DNA of 28,118 nucleotides from a virus. Shown piece after piece: positions 1 through 6,551 of this stretch (the stretch's first letter is position 1; each line of letters starts with the position of its first letter). Below the pieces are notes generated by a model. That model was not told where the DNA came from. It ran no database searches and was given only the letters and a program-made list of their open reading frames with translations. Both the position numbers and the translations under genes were made by a program. The stretch covers positions 1 through 28,118 of the IMG/VR virus record IMGVR_UViG_3300043395_000565. One strand, 5' to 3'.

Positions 1-16
1 TAAATAAGGAACATAT

Positions 17-448
17 ATGGGAACTCTATCATTAAATGCAGCAAGCAGTGGGTCTACAACTCTCACTCCTACAAATAACATTACAGCAACTGTAACGCTG
101 CCAGGAGCCACTACAACCTTGGTTGGCAATTCTGTTGTTCAAACCTTTTCAGCTTCTCAGCGAGGCACAGTGACGACAGACAATGACCTGTCTTTCGACA
201 TGAATGTGACAAACAACTTCAAATGCACCCCCACAGCCACAGGCGCTCTCACATTCACTAACATCACAGCAGGGCAAAGCGGGTATGTCCTCTTGGTCAA
301 CTCAGGTGGCTACGTCATCACAGCAGCGGCAACTACAAAGGTGGGAGCAACCTTCCTGTCCACGGTTAGCGCAGCGGGTACATATTTGATTTCGTACATG
401 ACGGACGGTACGAATGTCTATTGCACCGCATCAGGAGCCTTGTCTTGA
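17..448 (+). CDS. Small tail-fibre-associated structural protein (hypothetical)
   Basis: 143 residues, rich in Thr, Ser, Ala and Gly with alternating hydrophobic residues and few charges, as in beta-rich phage fibre or decoration proteins. No signal peptide, membrane segment or catalytic motif is visible. The start ATG follows TAAATAAGGA, which gives a ribosome site and probably also the stop codon of the previous gene at the window edge. It is translationally coupled to the large fibre gene: its TGA (446-448) overlaps that gene's TTG start. The pairing with a LamG-type fibre suggests a role in the fibre or tail tip, but this is inferred from position and composition only. Confidence 0.6.
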   Translation: MGTLSLNAASSGSTTLTPTNNITATVTLPGATTTLVGNSVVQTFSASQRGTVTTDNDLSFDMNVTNNFKCTPTATGALTFTNITAGQSGYVLLVNSGGYVITAAATTKVGATFLSTVSAAGTYLISYMTDGTNVYCTASGALS

Positions 449-2874
449 GCCTCTTAGCAAACTCCAATGCCATTGAGACAGGCGGCTACCAGATTAGCCG
501 AAGTGTGCGTTTGCGCTCTAGTGCGAGTGCTTATTTGAATAGGACTCCTGCTAGTGCTGGAAACCGTAAGACTTGGACTTGGAGTGCGTGGGTAAAAATT
601 GGAAAGGCATTGTCTACTGGACTATTTACAGCATCGACTTCTGCTAGTGATATGTACACGATCCAATTAGGGTCTGGTGGCGAGATTGCTGTATATGCTT
701 ACTCAAGTTCTGCATATCAATATTTTAGAAACACTTCGGCAGTCTTTAGAGATTATTCTGCTTGGTATCATTTTGTAGTTGCGTTTGATAGCACTCAGGC
801 AACAGATACAAATAGAATAAAAATTTATGTTAATGGCGTTCTTCAATCAACAACATCAGGCTCAGGTAGTGGATGGCCCAGCCTAAATTATGACGGCGGT
901 GTAAATAACACGATTAAACATCAATTGTCTGAAAATGTTGGCGGCGCACAATACTTCGACGGCTACCTCACCGAAATCAATTTCATCGACGGTCAAGCGC
1001 TAACCCCATCTAGCTTCGGACAAACAGACACCATCACCGGCTCTTGGGTTGCAAAGAAATACACGGGAAGCTACGGGACAAATGGATTTTTCCTGACTTT
1101 TGCCGACAACAGCGCAGCAACATCCACCACCATTGGCAAGGATTATTCAGGCAACGGCAACAACTGGACACCTAACAACATCAGCGTCACCGCAGGTTCT
1201 ACCTACGACTCCATGCTGGATGTGCCTAGCGGGAGTGGCTACGCAGATGGCGGTAATGGGCGGGGGAATTACTGTGTGTTGAATCCGCTGATTCTTGTGC
1301 CTGCTGGAACCATATCCAATGGAAACTTAGATTACAGCCGTGGCTCAACTGCATCTCATGGTTCTGCGGCGGCATCTTTTACCCTGCCAACAACAGGTAA
1401 GTGGTATTGGGAAGTGACGGCTTGTTCAAGCGCCAACAATGAAATGATTGGTATTGCCAACATTCAGAACAACCCTCAATTACCAGCAGCAGGGTCGGAA
1501 ATTGGTGGCGGTTCTAGAGGAGATTACGGTTACAGGTCTGACGGAAACAAATATAACAACGGCAACCAAGGTGCTTATGGAGCAACTTATTCTAGCGGAA
1601 ACATCATTGGTGTTGCGTGGAATTCTGATGCCGGAACTTTAGTATTCTACAAAAACGGAACAAGTCAGGGGACTGCTTTTTCATCTATCACGCAATCAGC
1701 AGGCAAGTTTGCTCCAGCGGTATCTAGCGCAGAAACAAGCCCAGATTCATTCAACTTCGGTCAGCGCCCCTTCTCTTATGCCGTGCCATCGGGATATTCT
1801 GCGCTGAACACAACCAACCTGTCTGATCCGACTGTTAAGAATGGTGCGGGGTATTTTGCGGCTACGCTGTATACGGGTAATAACACAAGCCAAAGCATTA
1901 GTAATGCGGTTAATGGGACGAGTTTCCAACCAGATTTTGTATGGATTAAAAACAGAAGTGGTGCAATTTCACACAGTCTATACGATTCGGTGCGTGGGGC
2001 TGGCTGGAGATTGGCATCCAACGAAACGACAGCGCAACTTAACTACACCTCACAGATGACTGCGTTTAATAGCAATGGGTTCTCTGTTGCTACGACGAAC
2101 AATGAAGTAAATGAATCACCAACATCCTATGTCGCATGGAACTGGAAAGCCAACGGCACAGGCGTAAGCAACACCGCAGGAACCATCACCAGCACGGTGT
2201 CAGCGAATACAACGAGTGGGTTCTCGATTGTTACTTATACGGGTACTGGTGCTAATGCTACGGTGGGGCATGGGTTGGGTGTTGCGCCTAGTATGTACAT
2301 TGTTAAAAGGCGTACTGGAGGCATAGGAAATTGGGCTGTTTGGCATACTGGTCTTTCCAATACAACAACCTCATACATACTGCTTGATAGCACAGCGGCA
2401 CAAAGCACATCAACAAGTCTTTGGGGAAGTACAGCCGCAACATCAACAACATTAGGTATTGGCACATCCGTTACAACAAATAATTCTACTGATACATATG
2501 TAGCCTACTGCTTCGCCGCCATCCCCGGCTATTCATCCTTTGGCAGCTACACTGGCAATGGAAGCACGGATGGGCCGTTTGTGTTCTGTGGGTTTAGACC
2601 TAGATTCTTTATGATTAAACGGACTGATACAACAACAAACTGGATTATGTATGACACAGCAAGGCAACCCTATAACACCACAAATCCCGGCCCAATATAT
2701 GCCAATCTTTCAAGTGCTGAAGAAACTAATGTAACCTTGACTGCATTTGATGTTTTAAGTAATGGATTTAAACCTAGAAATACATCATCTTGGGCTGAGT
2801 CTAATGCTTCTGGCGGCACATACATCTATGCCGCCTTCGCCGAAAATCCTCTGAAATTCTCTAATGCCCGCTAA
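445..2874 (+). CDS. Large tail fibre / receptor-binding protein with LamG-like and SPRY-like domains
   Basis: About 809 residues. I place the start at TTG 445, not further upstream: AGGAG at 433-437 lies 7 nt before it, the TTG overlaps the preceding TGA (TTGA), and the resulting N-terminus SLLANSNAIETGGYQISRS fits the start of related fibre proteins. Visible modules are a concanavalin/LamG-like domain near residues 20-200 (RSSASAYLNRTP, WTWSAWVK, IKIYVNGVLQS), a SPRY/B30.2-like stretch near 290-430 (GKWYWEV, GVAWNSDAGTLVFYKNG), then three related repeats to the end (ATLYTGNN..PDFVWIKNR; IVTYTGTG..APSMYIVKRR; SFGSYTGNG..PRFFMIKRT). LamG and SPRY folds commonly bind sugars or proteins, so host recognition is likely. 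Enzymatic activity is not evident. Base composition alternates between C-rich and AT-rich blocks, suggesting mosaic exchange. Confidence 0.85.
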   Translation: MSLLANSNAIETGGYQISRSVRLRSSASAYLNRTPASAGNRKTWTWSAWVKIGKALSTGLFTASTSASDMYTIQLGSGGEIAVYAYSSSAYQYFRNTSAVFRDYSAWYHFVVAFDSTQATDTNRIKIYVNGVLQSTTSGSGSGWPSLNYDGGVNNTIKHQLSENVGGAQYFDGYLTEINFIDGQALTPSSFGQTDTITGSWVAKKYTGSYGTNGFFLTFADNSAATSTTIGKDYSGNGNNWTPNNISVTAGSTYDSMLDVPSGSGYADGGNGRGNYCVLNPLILVPAGTISNGNLDYSRGSTASHGSAAASFTLPTTGKWYWEVTACSSANNEMIGIANIQNNPQLPAAGSEIGGGSRGDYGYRSDGNKYNNGNQGAYGATYSSGNIIGVAWNSDAGTLVFYKNGTSQGTAFSSITQSAGKFAPAVSSAETSPDSFNFGQRPFSYAVPSGYSALNTTNLSDPTVKNGAGYFAATLYTGNNTSQSISNAVNGTSFQPDFVWIKNRSGAISHSLYDSVRGAGWRLASNETTAQLNYTSQMTAFNSNGFSVATTNNEVNESPTSYVAWNWKANGTGVSNTAGTITSTVSANTTSGFSIVTYTGTGANATVGHGLGVAPSMYIVKRRTGGIGNWAVWHTGLSNTTTSYILLDSTAAQSTSTSLWGSTAATSTTLGIGTSVTTNNSTDTYVAYCFAAIPGYSSFGSYTGNGSTDGPFVFCGFRPRFFMIKRTDTTTNWIMYDTARQPYNTTNPGPIYANLSSAEETNVTLTAFDVLSNGFKPRNTSSWAESNASGGTYIYAAFAENPLKFSNAR

Positions 2875-2885
2875 TAGGAGCAACC

Positions 2886-3431
2886 ATGTATTATTCACAA
2901 ACTGAAAACAAACACATTTCCGAATACACTCAATTCACCTTGGGTGGCATCACCTACCCACAGCAATGGCTGGCTCAAGCAACGCCTGAACAGAAGGCAG
3001 CAATTGGGCTAGAAGAAGTGGTGGTCACAGGCAGCAGAGCAGATGACAGGTTCTATTGGGTGAGCGAGAACTTGGTTGGCGCATCTTTGACCTACACCAA
3101 CACACCAAAGTTGCTTGATGACCGCAATGAGGTGAATGAGGACGGCACACCGATGCTGGATGAGGCTGGCAATCAGGTGGTCACCAAGGGTCTTAAATCG
3201 ACTCACAAGGCAATGATTGACCAGCAGGTGTATTCCACCCTGCAACCGTCTGATTGGATGGCGGCAAGGGCGTTTGAGACAGGCACAGAAATGAACGCTG
3301 CATGGAAGACATGGCGAGCATCTGTGCGCTCAACAGCCACAGCAGTAAAGGCAGACATTGATGCTTGCACAACTGTCGAGCAGTTGATGGACATTGTGAA
3401 GAATTGGCAGATGCCAGAGGCTCCTAAATGA
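2886..3431 (+). CDS. Probable tail fibre assembly/chaperone-like protein
   Basis: 181 residues directly downstream of the fibre gene, with TAGGAG 5 nt before its ATG. The C-terminal part (about residues 115-178: TLQPSDWMAARAFETGTEM, WKTWRASVRSTATAVKADI) has the pattern seen at the end of many fibre-linked phage proteins and tail fibre assembly factors. The N-terminal 60 residues carry a YPQQWL / ATPEQKAAIG segment also common in that group. It ends in an ATGA overlap with the next gene. It could be a chaperone for the fibre or a small fibre-bound subunit; the sequence alone does not decide. Confidence 0.6.
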   Translation: MYYSQTENKHISEYTQFTLGGITYPQQWLAQATPEQKAAIGLEEVVVTGSRADDRFYWVSENLVGASLTYTNTPKLLDDRNEVNEDGTPMLDEAGNQVVTKGLKSTHKAMIDQQVYSTLQPSDWMAARAFETGTEMNAAWKTWRASVRSTATAVKADIDACTTVEQLMDIVKNWQMPEAPK

Positions 3432-3628
3432 GTGATGAATCTTTAGACACCCGCTTGTCGGTGCATGAAGCAGTTTGTGCCGAGCGTTATCAAGCCATTG
3501 AAAAACAGCTTGATGATGGTAGTAAGCGTATGACTAAAATTGAATATCTCATTTACATCACTCTTGCAGCTATTTTGCTTGGCCCCGGTGTAGCTGCTGA
3601 GTTTGTTAAGAAATTGCTTGGAATATGA
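3428..3628 (+). CDS. Small membrane protein, holin-like
   Basis: 66 residues: a polar, charged N-terminal half (about 1-38, likely helical: HEAVCAERYQAIEKQLDD) followed by one hydrophobic segment (about 40-60, YLIYITLAAILLGPGVAAEF) and a short basic tail (KKLLGI). This layout is that of XhlA/haemolysin-type phage lysis accessory proteins or one-segment holins. It is coupled by ATGA to the genes on both sides and sits at the head of the lysis block. Role inferred from topology and position. Confidence 0.55.
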   Translation: MSDESLDTRLSVHEAVCAERYQAIEKQLDDGSKRMTKIEYLIYITLAAILLGPGVAAEFVKKLLGI

Positions 3629-4116
3629 TTGATCCAATTACAGCCCTAGCAGCGGTACAAAGTGCTGTTGCTCTCATCAAGAAGGCTTCTAAAACTGTAG
3701 ATGATGTGGCTTCTTTAGGGCCAATGATTGGTAAATATTTTGAAGCCAAGCATACAGCCACTAAAGCAGTTGCTCAAGCAAAGAAGAAGGGTGGTTCTTC
3801 AATGGCTAAGGCTATTGAAATTGAACTAGCTTTGAAGGCTCAAAGAGACTTTGAACAAGAACTTCAGAACTTGTTCTTTAGTACAAACAACATGGATATT
3901 TGGCAGAATATAAAGAAAAGAGCCTCAGACATGGATGCCGCTAACGCTGAACAAGCCAGGAAAGACAGTGTTGCAGAAGCAAAGCGTAAACGAAGAGAAC
4001 AAGAGGTTACAGAAATAATAATTGCTGTGGCTGTAGTGGTGGTTGTTGTAGCCACCATTGTCTGGGCTGCATGGGAGGCTTTTACTTTTTGTTCTAAAGC
4101 AGTGTGTGGAATATAA
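3625..4116 (+). CDS. Membrane-anchored coiled-coil protein of the lysis block (unknown function)
   Basis: 163 residues. The N-terminal two thirds are charged and helical (AKHTATKAVAQAKKKG, EQARKDSVAEAKRKRREQE). A strongly hydrophobic segment near residues 130-150 (IIIAVAVVVVVVATIVWAAW) is followed by a short tail with two cysteines. The long basic, helical region on the N-terminal side of a single membrane segment implies a cytoplasmic domain with a tail anchor. It starts in an ATGA overlap and lies between two other membrane proteins and the endolysin, so a lysis or membrane-remodelling role is plausible. I recognise no family. Confidence 0.6.
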   Translation: MIDPITALAAVQSAVALIKKASKTVDDVASLGPMIGKYFEAKHTATKAVAQAKKKGGSSMAKAIEIELALKAQRDFEQELQNLFFSTNNMDIWQNIKKRASDMDAANAEQARKDSVAEAKRKRREQEVTEIIIAVAVVVVVVATIVWAAWEAFTFCSKAVCGI

Positions 4117-4125
4117 AGGACTAAT

Positions 4126-4641
4126 ATGTTAACTCTTCTCTCTACAATTGTTTCTTTTCTAATGGGAGGGTTGCCTAAGCTTCTTGATTTCTTTCAAGAT
4201 AGGGGAGATAAGAAACATGAATTGGCTTTAGCACAGCTTCAAACTGAAAGAGAACTAGCCCTTAGAAAGCTAGGCTTTGAAGCACAAGAAAGAGTGGAAG
4301 CCATTCATACAGAACAAATAGAAATACAAACCAAGTCTGCGGAGAAAACAGCTATAATTTCCGCACAACAAGCGGAGATTCAGGCTATATATGCACATGA
4401 TGTTAGCTTAAATGAAGGAACTAGTCAGTGGGTGAAAAACCTCAGAGCAAGTGTACGTCCTGTTATAACATATGGGTTTTTCTTTTTGTTAGTGGCTATT
4501 GATGTTGCCTTAGTGGTGCATGGATTTATGTACGACATTTCTTTTGAGAACATGGCTGAACATTTGTGGGACAATGAAACACAAGCGTTGTTTGCTTCCA
4601 TCATAGCTTTCCATTTTGGTGGTAGGGCTTTTGGTAAATGA
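4126..4641 (+). CDS. Holin-type protein (3TM-like)
   Basis: 171 residues. A hydrophobic N-terminus (1-22, LLSTIVSFLMGGLPKLLDFF) precedes a long helical charged region (25-95, rich in Glu and Gln), then two hydrophobic segments near 112-132 (VITYGFFFLLVAIDVALVVHG) and 150-168 (ETQALFASIIAFHFGGRAFG). The motif order ASVRPV-ITYGF ... WD-ETQALFA-II-FHFG-R-FGK matches the phage/gene-transfer-agent three-segment holin group as I know it. AAAGGA precedes the ATG, and the gene overlaps the endolysin by ATGA, the classical holin-lysin arrangement. It would form the membrane lesion that releases the cytosolic endolysin. Confidence 0.7.
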   Translation: MLTLLSTIVSFLMGGLPKLLDFFQDRGDKKHELALAQLQTERELALRKLGFEAQERVEAIHTEQIEIQTKSAEKTAIISAQQAEIQAIYAHDVSLNEGTSQWVKNLRASVRPVITYGFFFLLVAIDVALVVHGFMYDISFENMAEHLWDNETQALFASIIAFHFGGRAFGK

Positions 4642-5114
4642 ATGTAAGCGACAAAGCAATCAAAATGATTGTACACCATGAGGGGCTACGCTTAAAGCCT
4701 TACAGGTGTCCTGCTAAGCTTTGGACAATAGGAGTGGGTCATGTCCTCTATCCAGAACAAGGCAAGCTTTCTATAAATGAGAGAGATGGGTTTGCTCTAA
4801 AGCAAGAAGACAATAGAACATTTACACAAGAAGAAGTGAGCAACATTCTTAAAGCAGACCTTAAGCGTTTTGAACAGGGAGTGGATAGGTTTATAACAAC
4901 ACAGCTTTCTCAGGGAATGTTTGATGCCCTGGTGTCCTTCTCTTTTAATGTAGGCTTAGGTACTCTTCAGAGGTCTACATTAAGACAAAAGCTAAACCGA
5001 GGAGACAAAGAAGGAGCCGCAGAAGAACTATTAAAATATTGCATGGCTGGTGGTAAAATATTAAAGGGCTTGCAAAACCGTAGGCTAGATGAGAAAGCTC
5101 TCTTTTTATCTTAG
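4638..5114 (+). CDS. Endolysin, GH24 lysozyme (T4-type muramidase)
   Basis: 158 residues, the usual size for this family. It cleaves the beta-1,4 bond between MurNAc and GlcNAc in peptidoglycan. The catalytic triad region E15-x8-C24-x5-T30 is clear (HHEGLRLKPYRCPAKLWTIG, then VGH); Cys takes the place of the T4 Asp20, a substitution that is frequent in phage GH24 enzymes. ALVSFSFNVG (about 92-101) and the C-terminal LQNRRLDEKALFL are also typical. No signal peptide or SAR segment is present, so release depends on a holin. It is coupled to the upstream holin by ATGA. Confidence 0.93.
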   Translation: MNVSDKAIKMIVHHEGLRLKPYRCPAKLWTIGVGHVLYPEQGKLSINERDGFALKQEDNRTFTQEEVSNILKADLKRFEQGVDRFITTQLSQGMFDALVSFSFNVGLGTLQRSTLRQKLNRGDKEGAAEELLKYCMAGGKILKGLQNRRLDEKALFLS

Positions 5115-5123
5115 GAGAAACAC

Positions 5124-5276
5124 ATGAAGAAACAAGACAAGGTGGGGAAGGTGATGAAGGAATGGAAAGAAAAAACTCTCCATAGCGGCAAGGGAGGCCC
5201 TGTTGTTAAAAGCAAGAAACAGGCCATAGCCATTGCTTTGTCTGAGGCAGGGATGGCTAAGAAGAAAAAGAAATGA
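5124..5276 (+). CDS. Small basic DUF6496-like phage protein
   Basis: 50 residues, found by hand translation. It starts MKKQDKVGKVMKEWKEKTLH and ends in a lysine tail (AKKKKK). The middle (HSGKGGPVV-KSKKQAIAIALSEAG) matches the small conserved family I know as DUF6496: KxGKVMxE(W/F/Y)K near the start and KQAIAIALSEA near the end. The function is unknown; its strong positive charge suggests nucleic-acid or capsid-DNA contact. TAGGAGAAACAC gives a good ribosome site, and the stop overlaps the next ATG (ATGA). Confidence 0.75.
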   Translation: MKKQDKVGKVMKEWKEKTLHSGKGGPVVKSKKQAIAIALSEAGMAKKKKK

Positions 5277-5464
5277 TGTTTATAGCACAGCTTATGGTGT
5301 GCCTTAGTAGTTGCCAGCTCATTGAGGAAGACATTCCTAAGCTATTTCATAATGTGGAAGAATGTAAGAGCTATGCTAAAGAGCTGGCAGAAGAAGTGTT
5401 AAAGGAAATACCAATAGCTAAAATTGGCTATAGATGTATACCAACCTCTCAAAACAGCGTATAA
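5273..5464 (+). CDS. Small protein with hydrophobic N-terminus, possibly exported
   Basis: 63 residues, coupled by ATGA to the gene before it; a second ATG follows directly at 5276. A short hydrophobic N-terminus (MMFIAQLMVCLSSC) ends in LSSC, which resembles a lipobox but lacks the usual positive charges. The rest is an acidic helix with Cys 32 and a late Cys in GYRCIP, so disulphides outside the cytoplasm are possible. The pattern of a short hydrophobic start, EECKSYAKEL and IGYRC recurs in small unnamed phage proteins. Given the adjacent lysis block it could be an envelope protein; no spanin features are convincing. Confidence 0.55.
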   Translation: MMFIAQLMVCLSSCQLIEEDIPKLFHNVEECKSYAKELAEEVLKEIPIAKIGYRCIPTSQNSV

Positions 5465-5509
5465 GCCGTTATTTCTGTTCAGGCGGGGGTGGTATAGGGG
5501 AGGCTAATA

Positions 5510-5530
5510 AAACGCCTCTAATGGGCGTTT
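5510..5530. other. Intergenic hairpin (7-bp stem)
   Basis: AAACGCC (5510-5516) and GGCGTTT (5524-5530) form a perfect 7-bp stem with a 7-nt loop in the gap between 5464 and 5552. There is no T-run after it on the + strand; on the - strand TTTTATTA follows. It may be a weak transcript-stabilising or attenuating hairpin. A terminator is possible only for the - strand. Confidence 0.35.
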
Positions 5531-5551
5531 AAAGGGCTTTAAGGGGTATAT

Positions 5552-5830
5552 ATGAAAGATAGCAGACTTGAAAGAGCAGGGGTGGCTGGGTATAACAAAC
5601 CAAAGCGCACCCCAAGCCATCCAACAAAAAGCCATGTTGTTGTGGCTAAAGAGGGCAGCAATGTCAAAACCATTCGCTTTGGACAACAAGGGGTGTCAGG
5701 CAGTCCAAAGAAGGAAGGGGAGAGTGAAAGCTATAGAAAGCGTAGAGAAAGTTTCAAGGCTCGTCATGCCAGCAACATAGCCAAGGGCAAGATGAGTGCT
5801 GCATATTGGGCTGACAAGGTGAAATGGTAA
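5552..5830 (+). CDS. Conserved small basic phage protein
   Basis: 92 residues, highly basic. It starts MKDSRLERAGVAGYNKPKRT and contains TIRFGQQGVSG (about 41-51) and a C-terminal block ESFKARHASNIAKGKMSAAY followed by WADKV. I recognise this as a widespread conserved protein of aquatic and proteobacterial phages, without an established function. AAGGGG lies about 8 nt before the ATG. It is the last gene before promoter P1, so it ends the first late transcription unit. Its charge suggests nucleic acid binding, which is inference only. Confidence 0.75.
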   Translation: MKDSRLERAGVAGYNKPKRTPSHPTKSHVVVAKEGSNVKTIRFGQQGVSGSPKKEGESESYRKRRESFKARHASNIAKGKMSAAYWADKVKW

Positions 5831-5839
5831 CATAAAAGT

Positions 5840-5851
5840 TACTTATATGTA
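5840..5851. promoter_or_regulatory. Operator-like site A of promoter P1
   Basis: TACTTATATGTA, one mismatch from the palindrome TACTTATAAGTA. It ends just as the P1 -35 box begins (5852). Its centre is 40 bp from site B (5880-5891). The overlapping 12-mer CTTATATGTATT (5842-5853) recurs exactly at 26922-26933 near promoter P2. Confidence 0.5.
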
Positions 5852-5880
5852 TTGACTTATTTTATTTTTTATGTTATAAT
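5852..5880 (+). promoter_or_regulatory. Sigma70-type promoter P1 for the tail/ejection operon
   Basis: -35 TTGACT (5852-5857), a 17-bp spacer and -10 TATAAT (5875-5880): eleven of twelve consensus positions with ideal spacing. The start of transcription is expected near 5887, only about 17 nt before the adaptor ATG at 5904, leaving just room for AAAGGA (5892-5897). A palindrome covers the expected start point. Host RNA polymerase would read it, in keeping with the absence of a phage RNA polymerase in this window. Confidence 0.85.
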
Positions 5881-5891
5881 ACTTATAAGTT
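5880..5891. promoter_or_regulatory. Operator-like site B of promoter P1
   Basis: TACTTATAAGTT contains the perfect 10-bp palindrome ACTTATAAGT (5881-5890), abutting the -10 box and covering the expected +1. The same palindrome abuts the -10 box of promoter P2 at 26962-26973. A dimeric repressor bound here would block initiation. Confidence 0.65.
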
Positions 5892-5903
5892 AAAGGAATA
5901 AAG

Positions 5904-6551
5904 ATGACATATCTAGAAATGGTTAACAAGGTTCTAAGAAGACTTAGAGAAAGGGAAGTGGGGGCTGTCTCTCAAACGTCCTATAGCAAGCTCATTGGTG
6001 ACTTTGTTAATGATGCTAAAGCAGAGGTGGAGAATGCTTGGAAGTGGAGTGCTCTAAGAACCACTCTTACACTCACCACACAAGCTAATGTGTTCAACTA
6101 TGAACTCAATAGTAGCCAGAACAACTTCAGCATTATTGATGTCATTAACGACACCTCCAATAGGTTTATGGAATATAAAACCTCTGTGTGGTTTGATAAT
6201 CAATTTCTAAATATGTCTCCCGCCACAGGAGCTCCTCAGTTTTATTCCTTCAATGGGGTGGCTAATGATGGAGATACACAAGTGGACATCTACCCAATTC
6301 CTGATGGTGTTTATCAGCTTAGGTTTAATTGTGTCATTCGTCCTGTTCCTCTTGTGCTAGATGCTGATGTCATTGTCATTCCTCACCAGCCTGTCTTCTT
6401 GTTGGCTGTCTCTAAAGCCATTGAGGAACGTGGAGAAGACGGAGGAACAACAAGCATCAATGCTTTCCAAGCAAGCAGAAACTCGTTGGCTGATGAAATT
6501 GCTTATGATGCTGCTCGTCACCCAGAAGAAACTATTTGGTATACGACATGA
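5904..6551 (+). CDS. Head-tail adaptor / tail tubular protein A-like
   Basis: 215 residues, the size of T7 gp11-type adaptors. It opens TYLEMVNKVLRRLREREVGA, followed by a helical segment (FVNDAKAEVENAWKWSALR) typical of short-tail adaptor proteins that dock on the portal ring. The rest is beta-rich with DVYPIPDGVYQLRFNCV-like alternation. It is the first gene after promoter P1 (start ATG after AAAGGA) and overlaps the nozzle gene by ATGA; adaptor then nozzle is the conserved podovirus order. It would bridge portal and tail nozzle. The family is inferred from pattern and context. Confidence 0.75.
   Translation: MTYLEMVNKVLRRLREREVGAVSQTSYSKLIGDFVNDAKAEVENAWKWSALRTTLTLTTQANVFNYELNSSQNNFSIIDVINDTSNRFMEYKTSVWFDNQFLNMSPATGAPQFYSFNGVANDGDTQVDIYPIPDGVYQLRFNCVIRPVPLVLDADVIVIPHQPVFLLAVSKAIEERGEDGGTTSINAFQASRNSLADEIAYDAARHPEETIWYTT

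Noticed and set aside
5273-5464. Outer-membrane spanin lipoprotein
   Set aside because: LSSC resembles a lipobox, but the N-terminus has no positive charge, the body is not Pro-rich, and no inner-membrane partner overlaps it.
5510-5530. Hairpin as a + strand terminator before promoter P1
   Set aside because: No T-run follows on the + strand and the stem is only 7 bp; it is kept as a plain hairpin.
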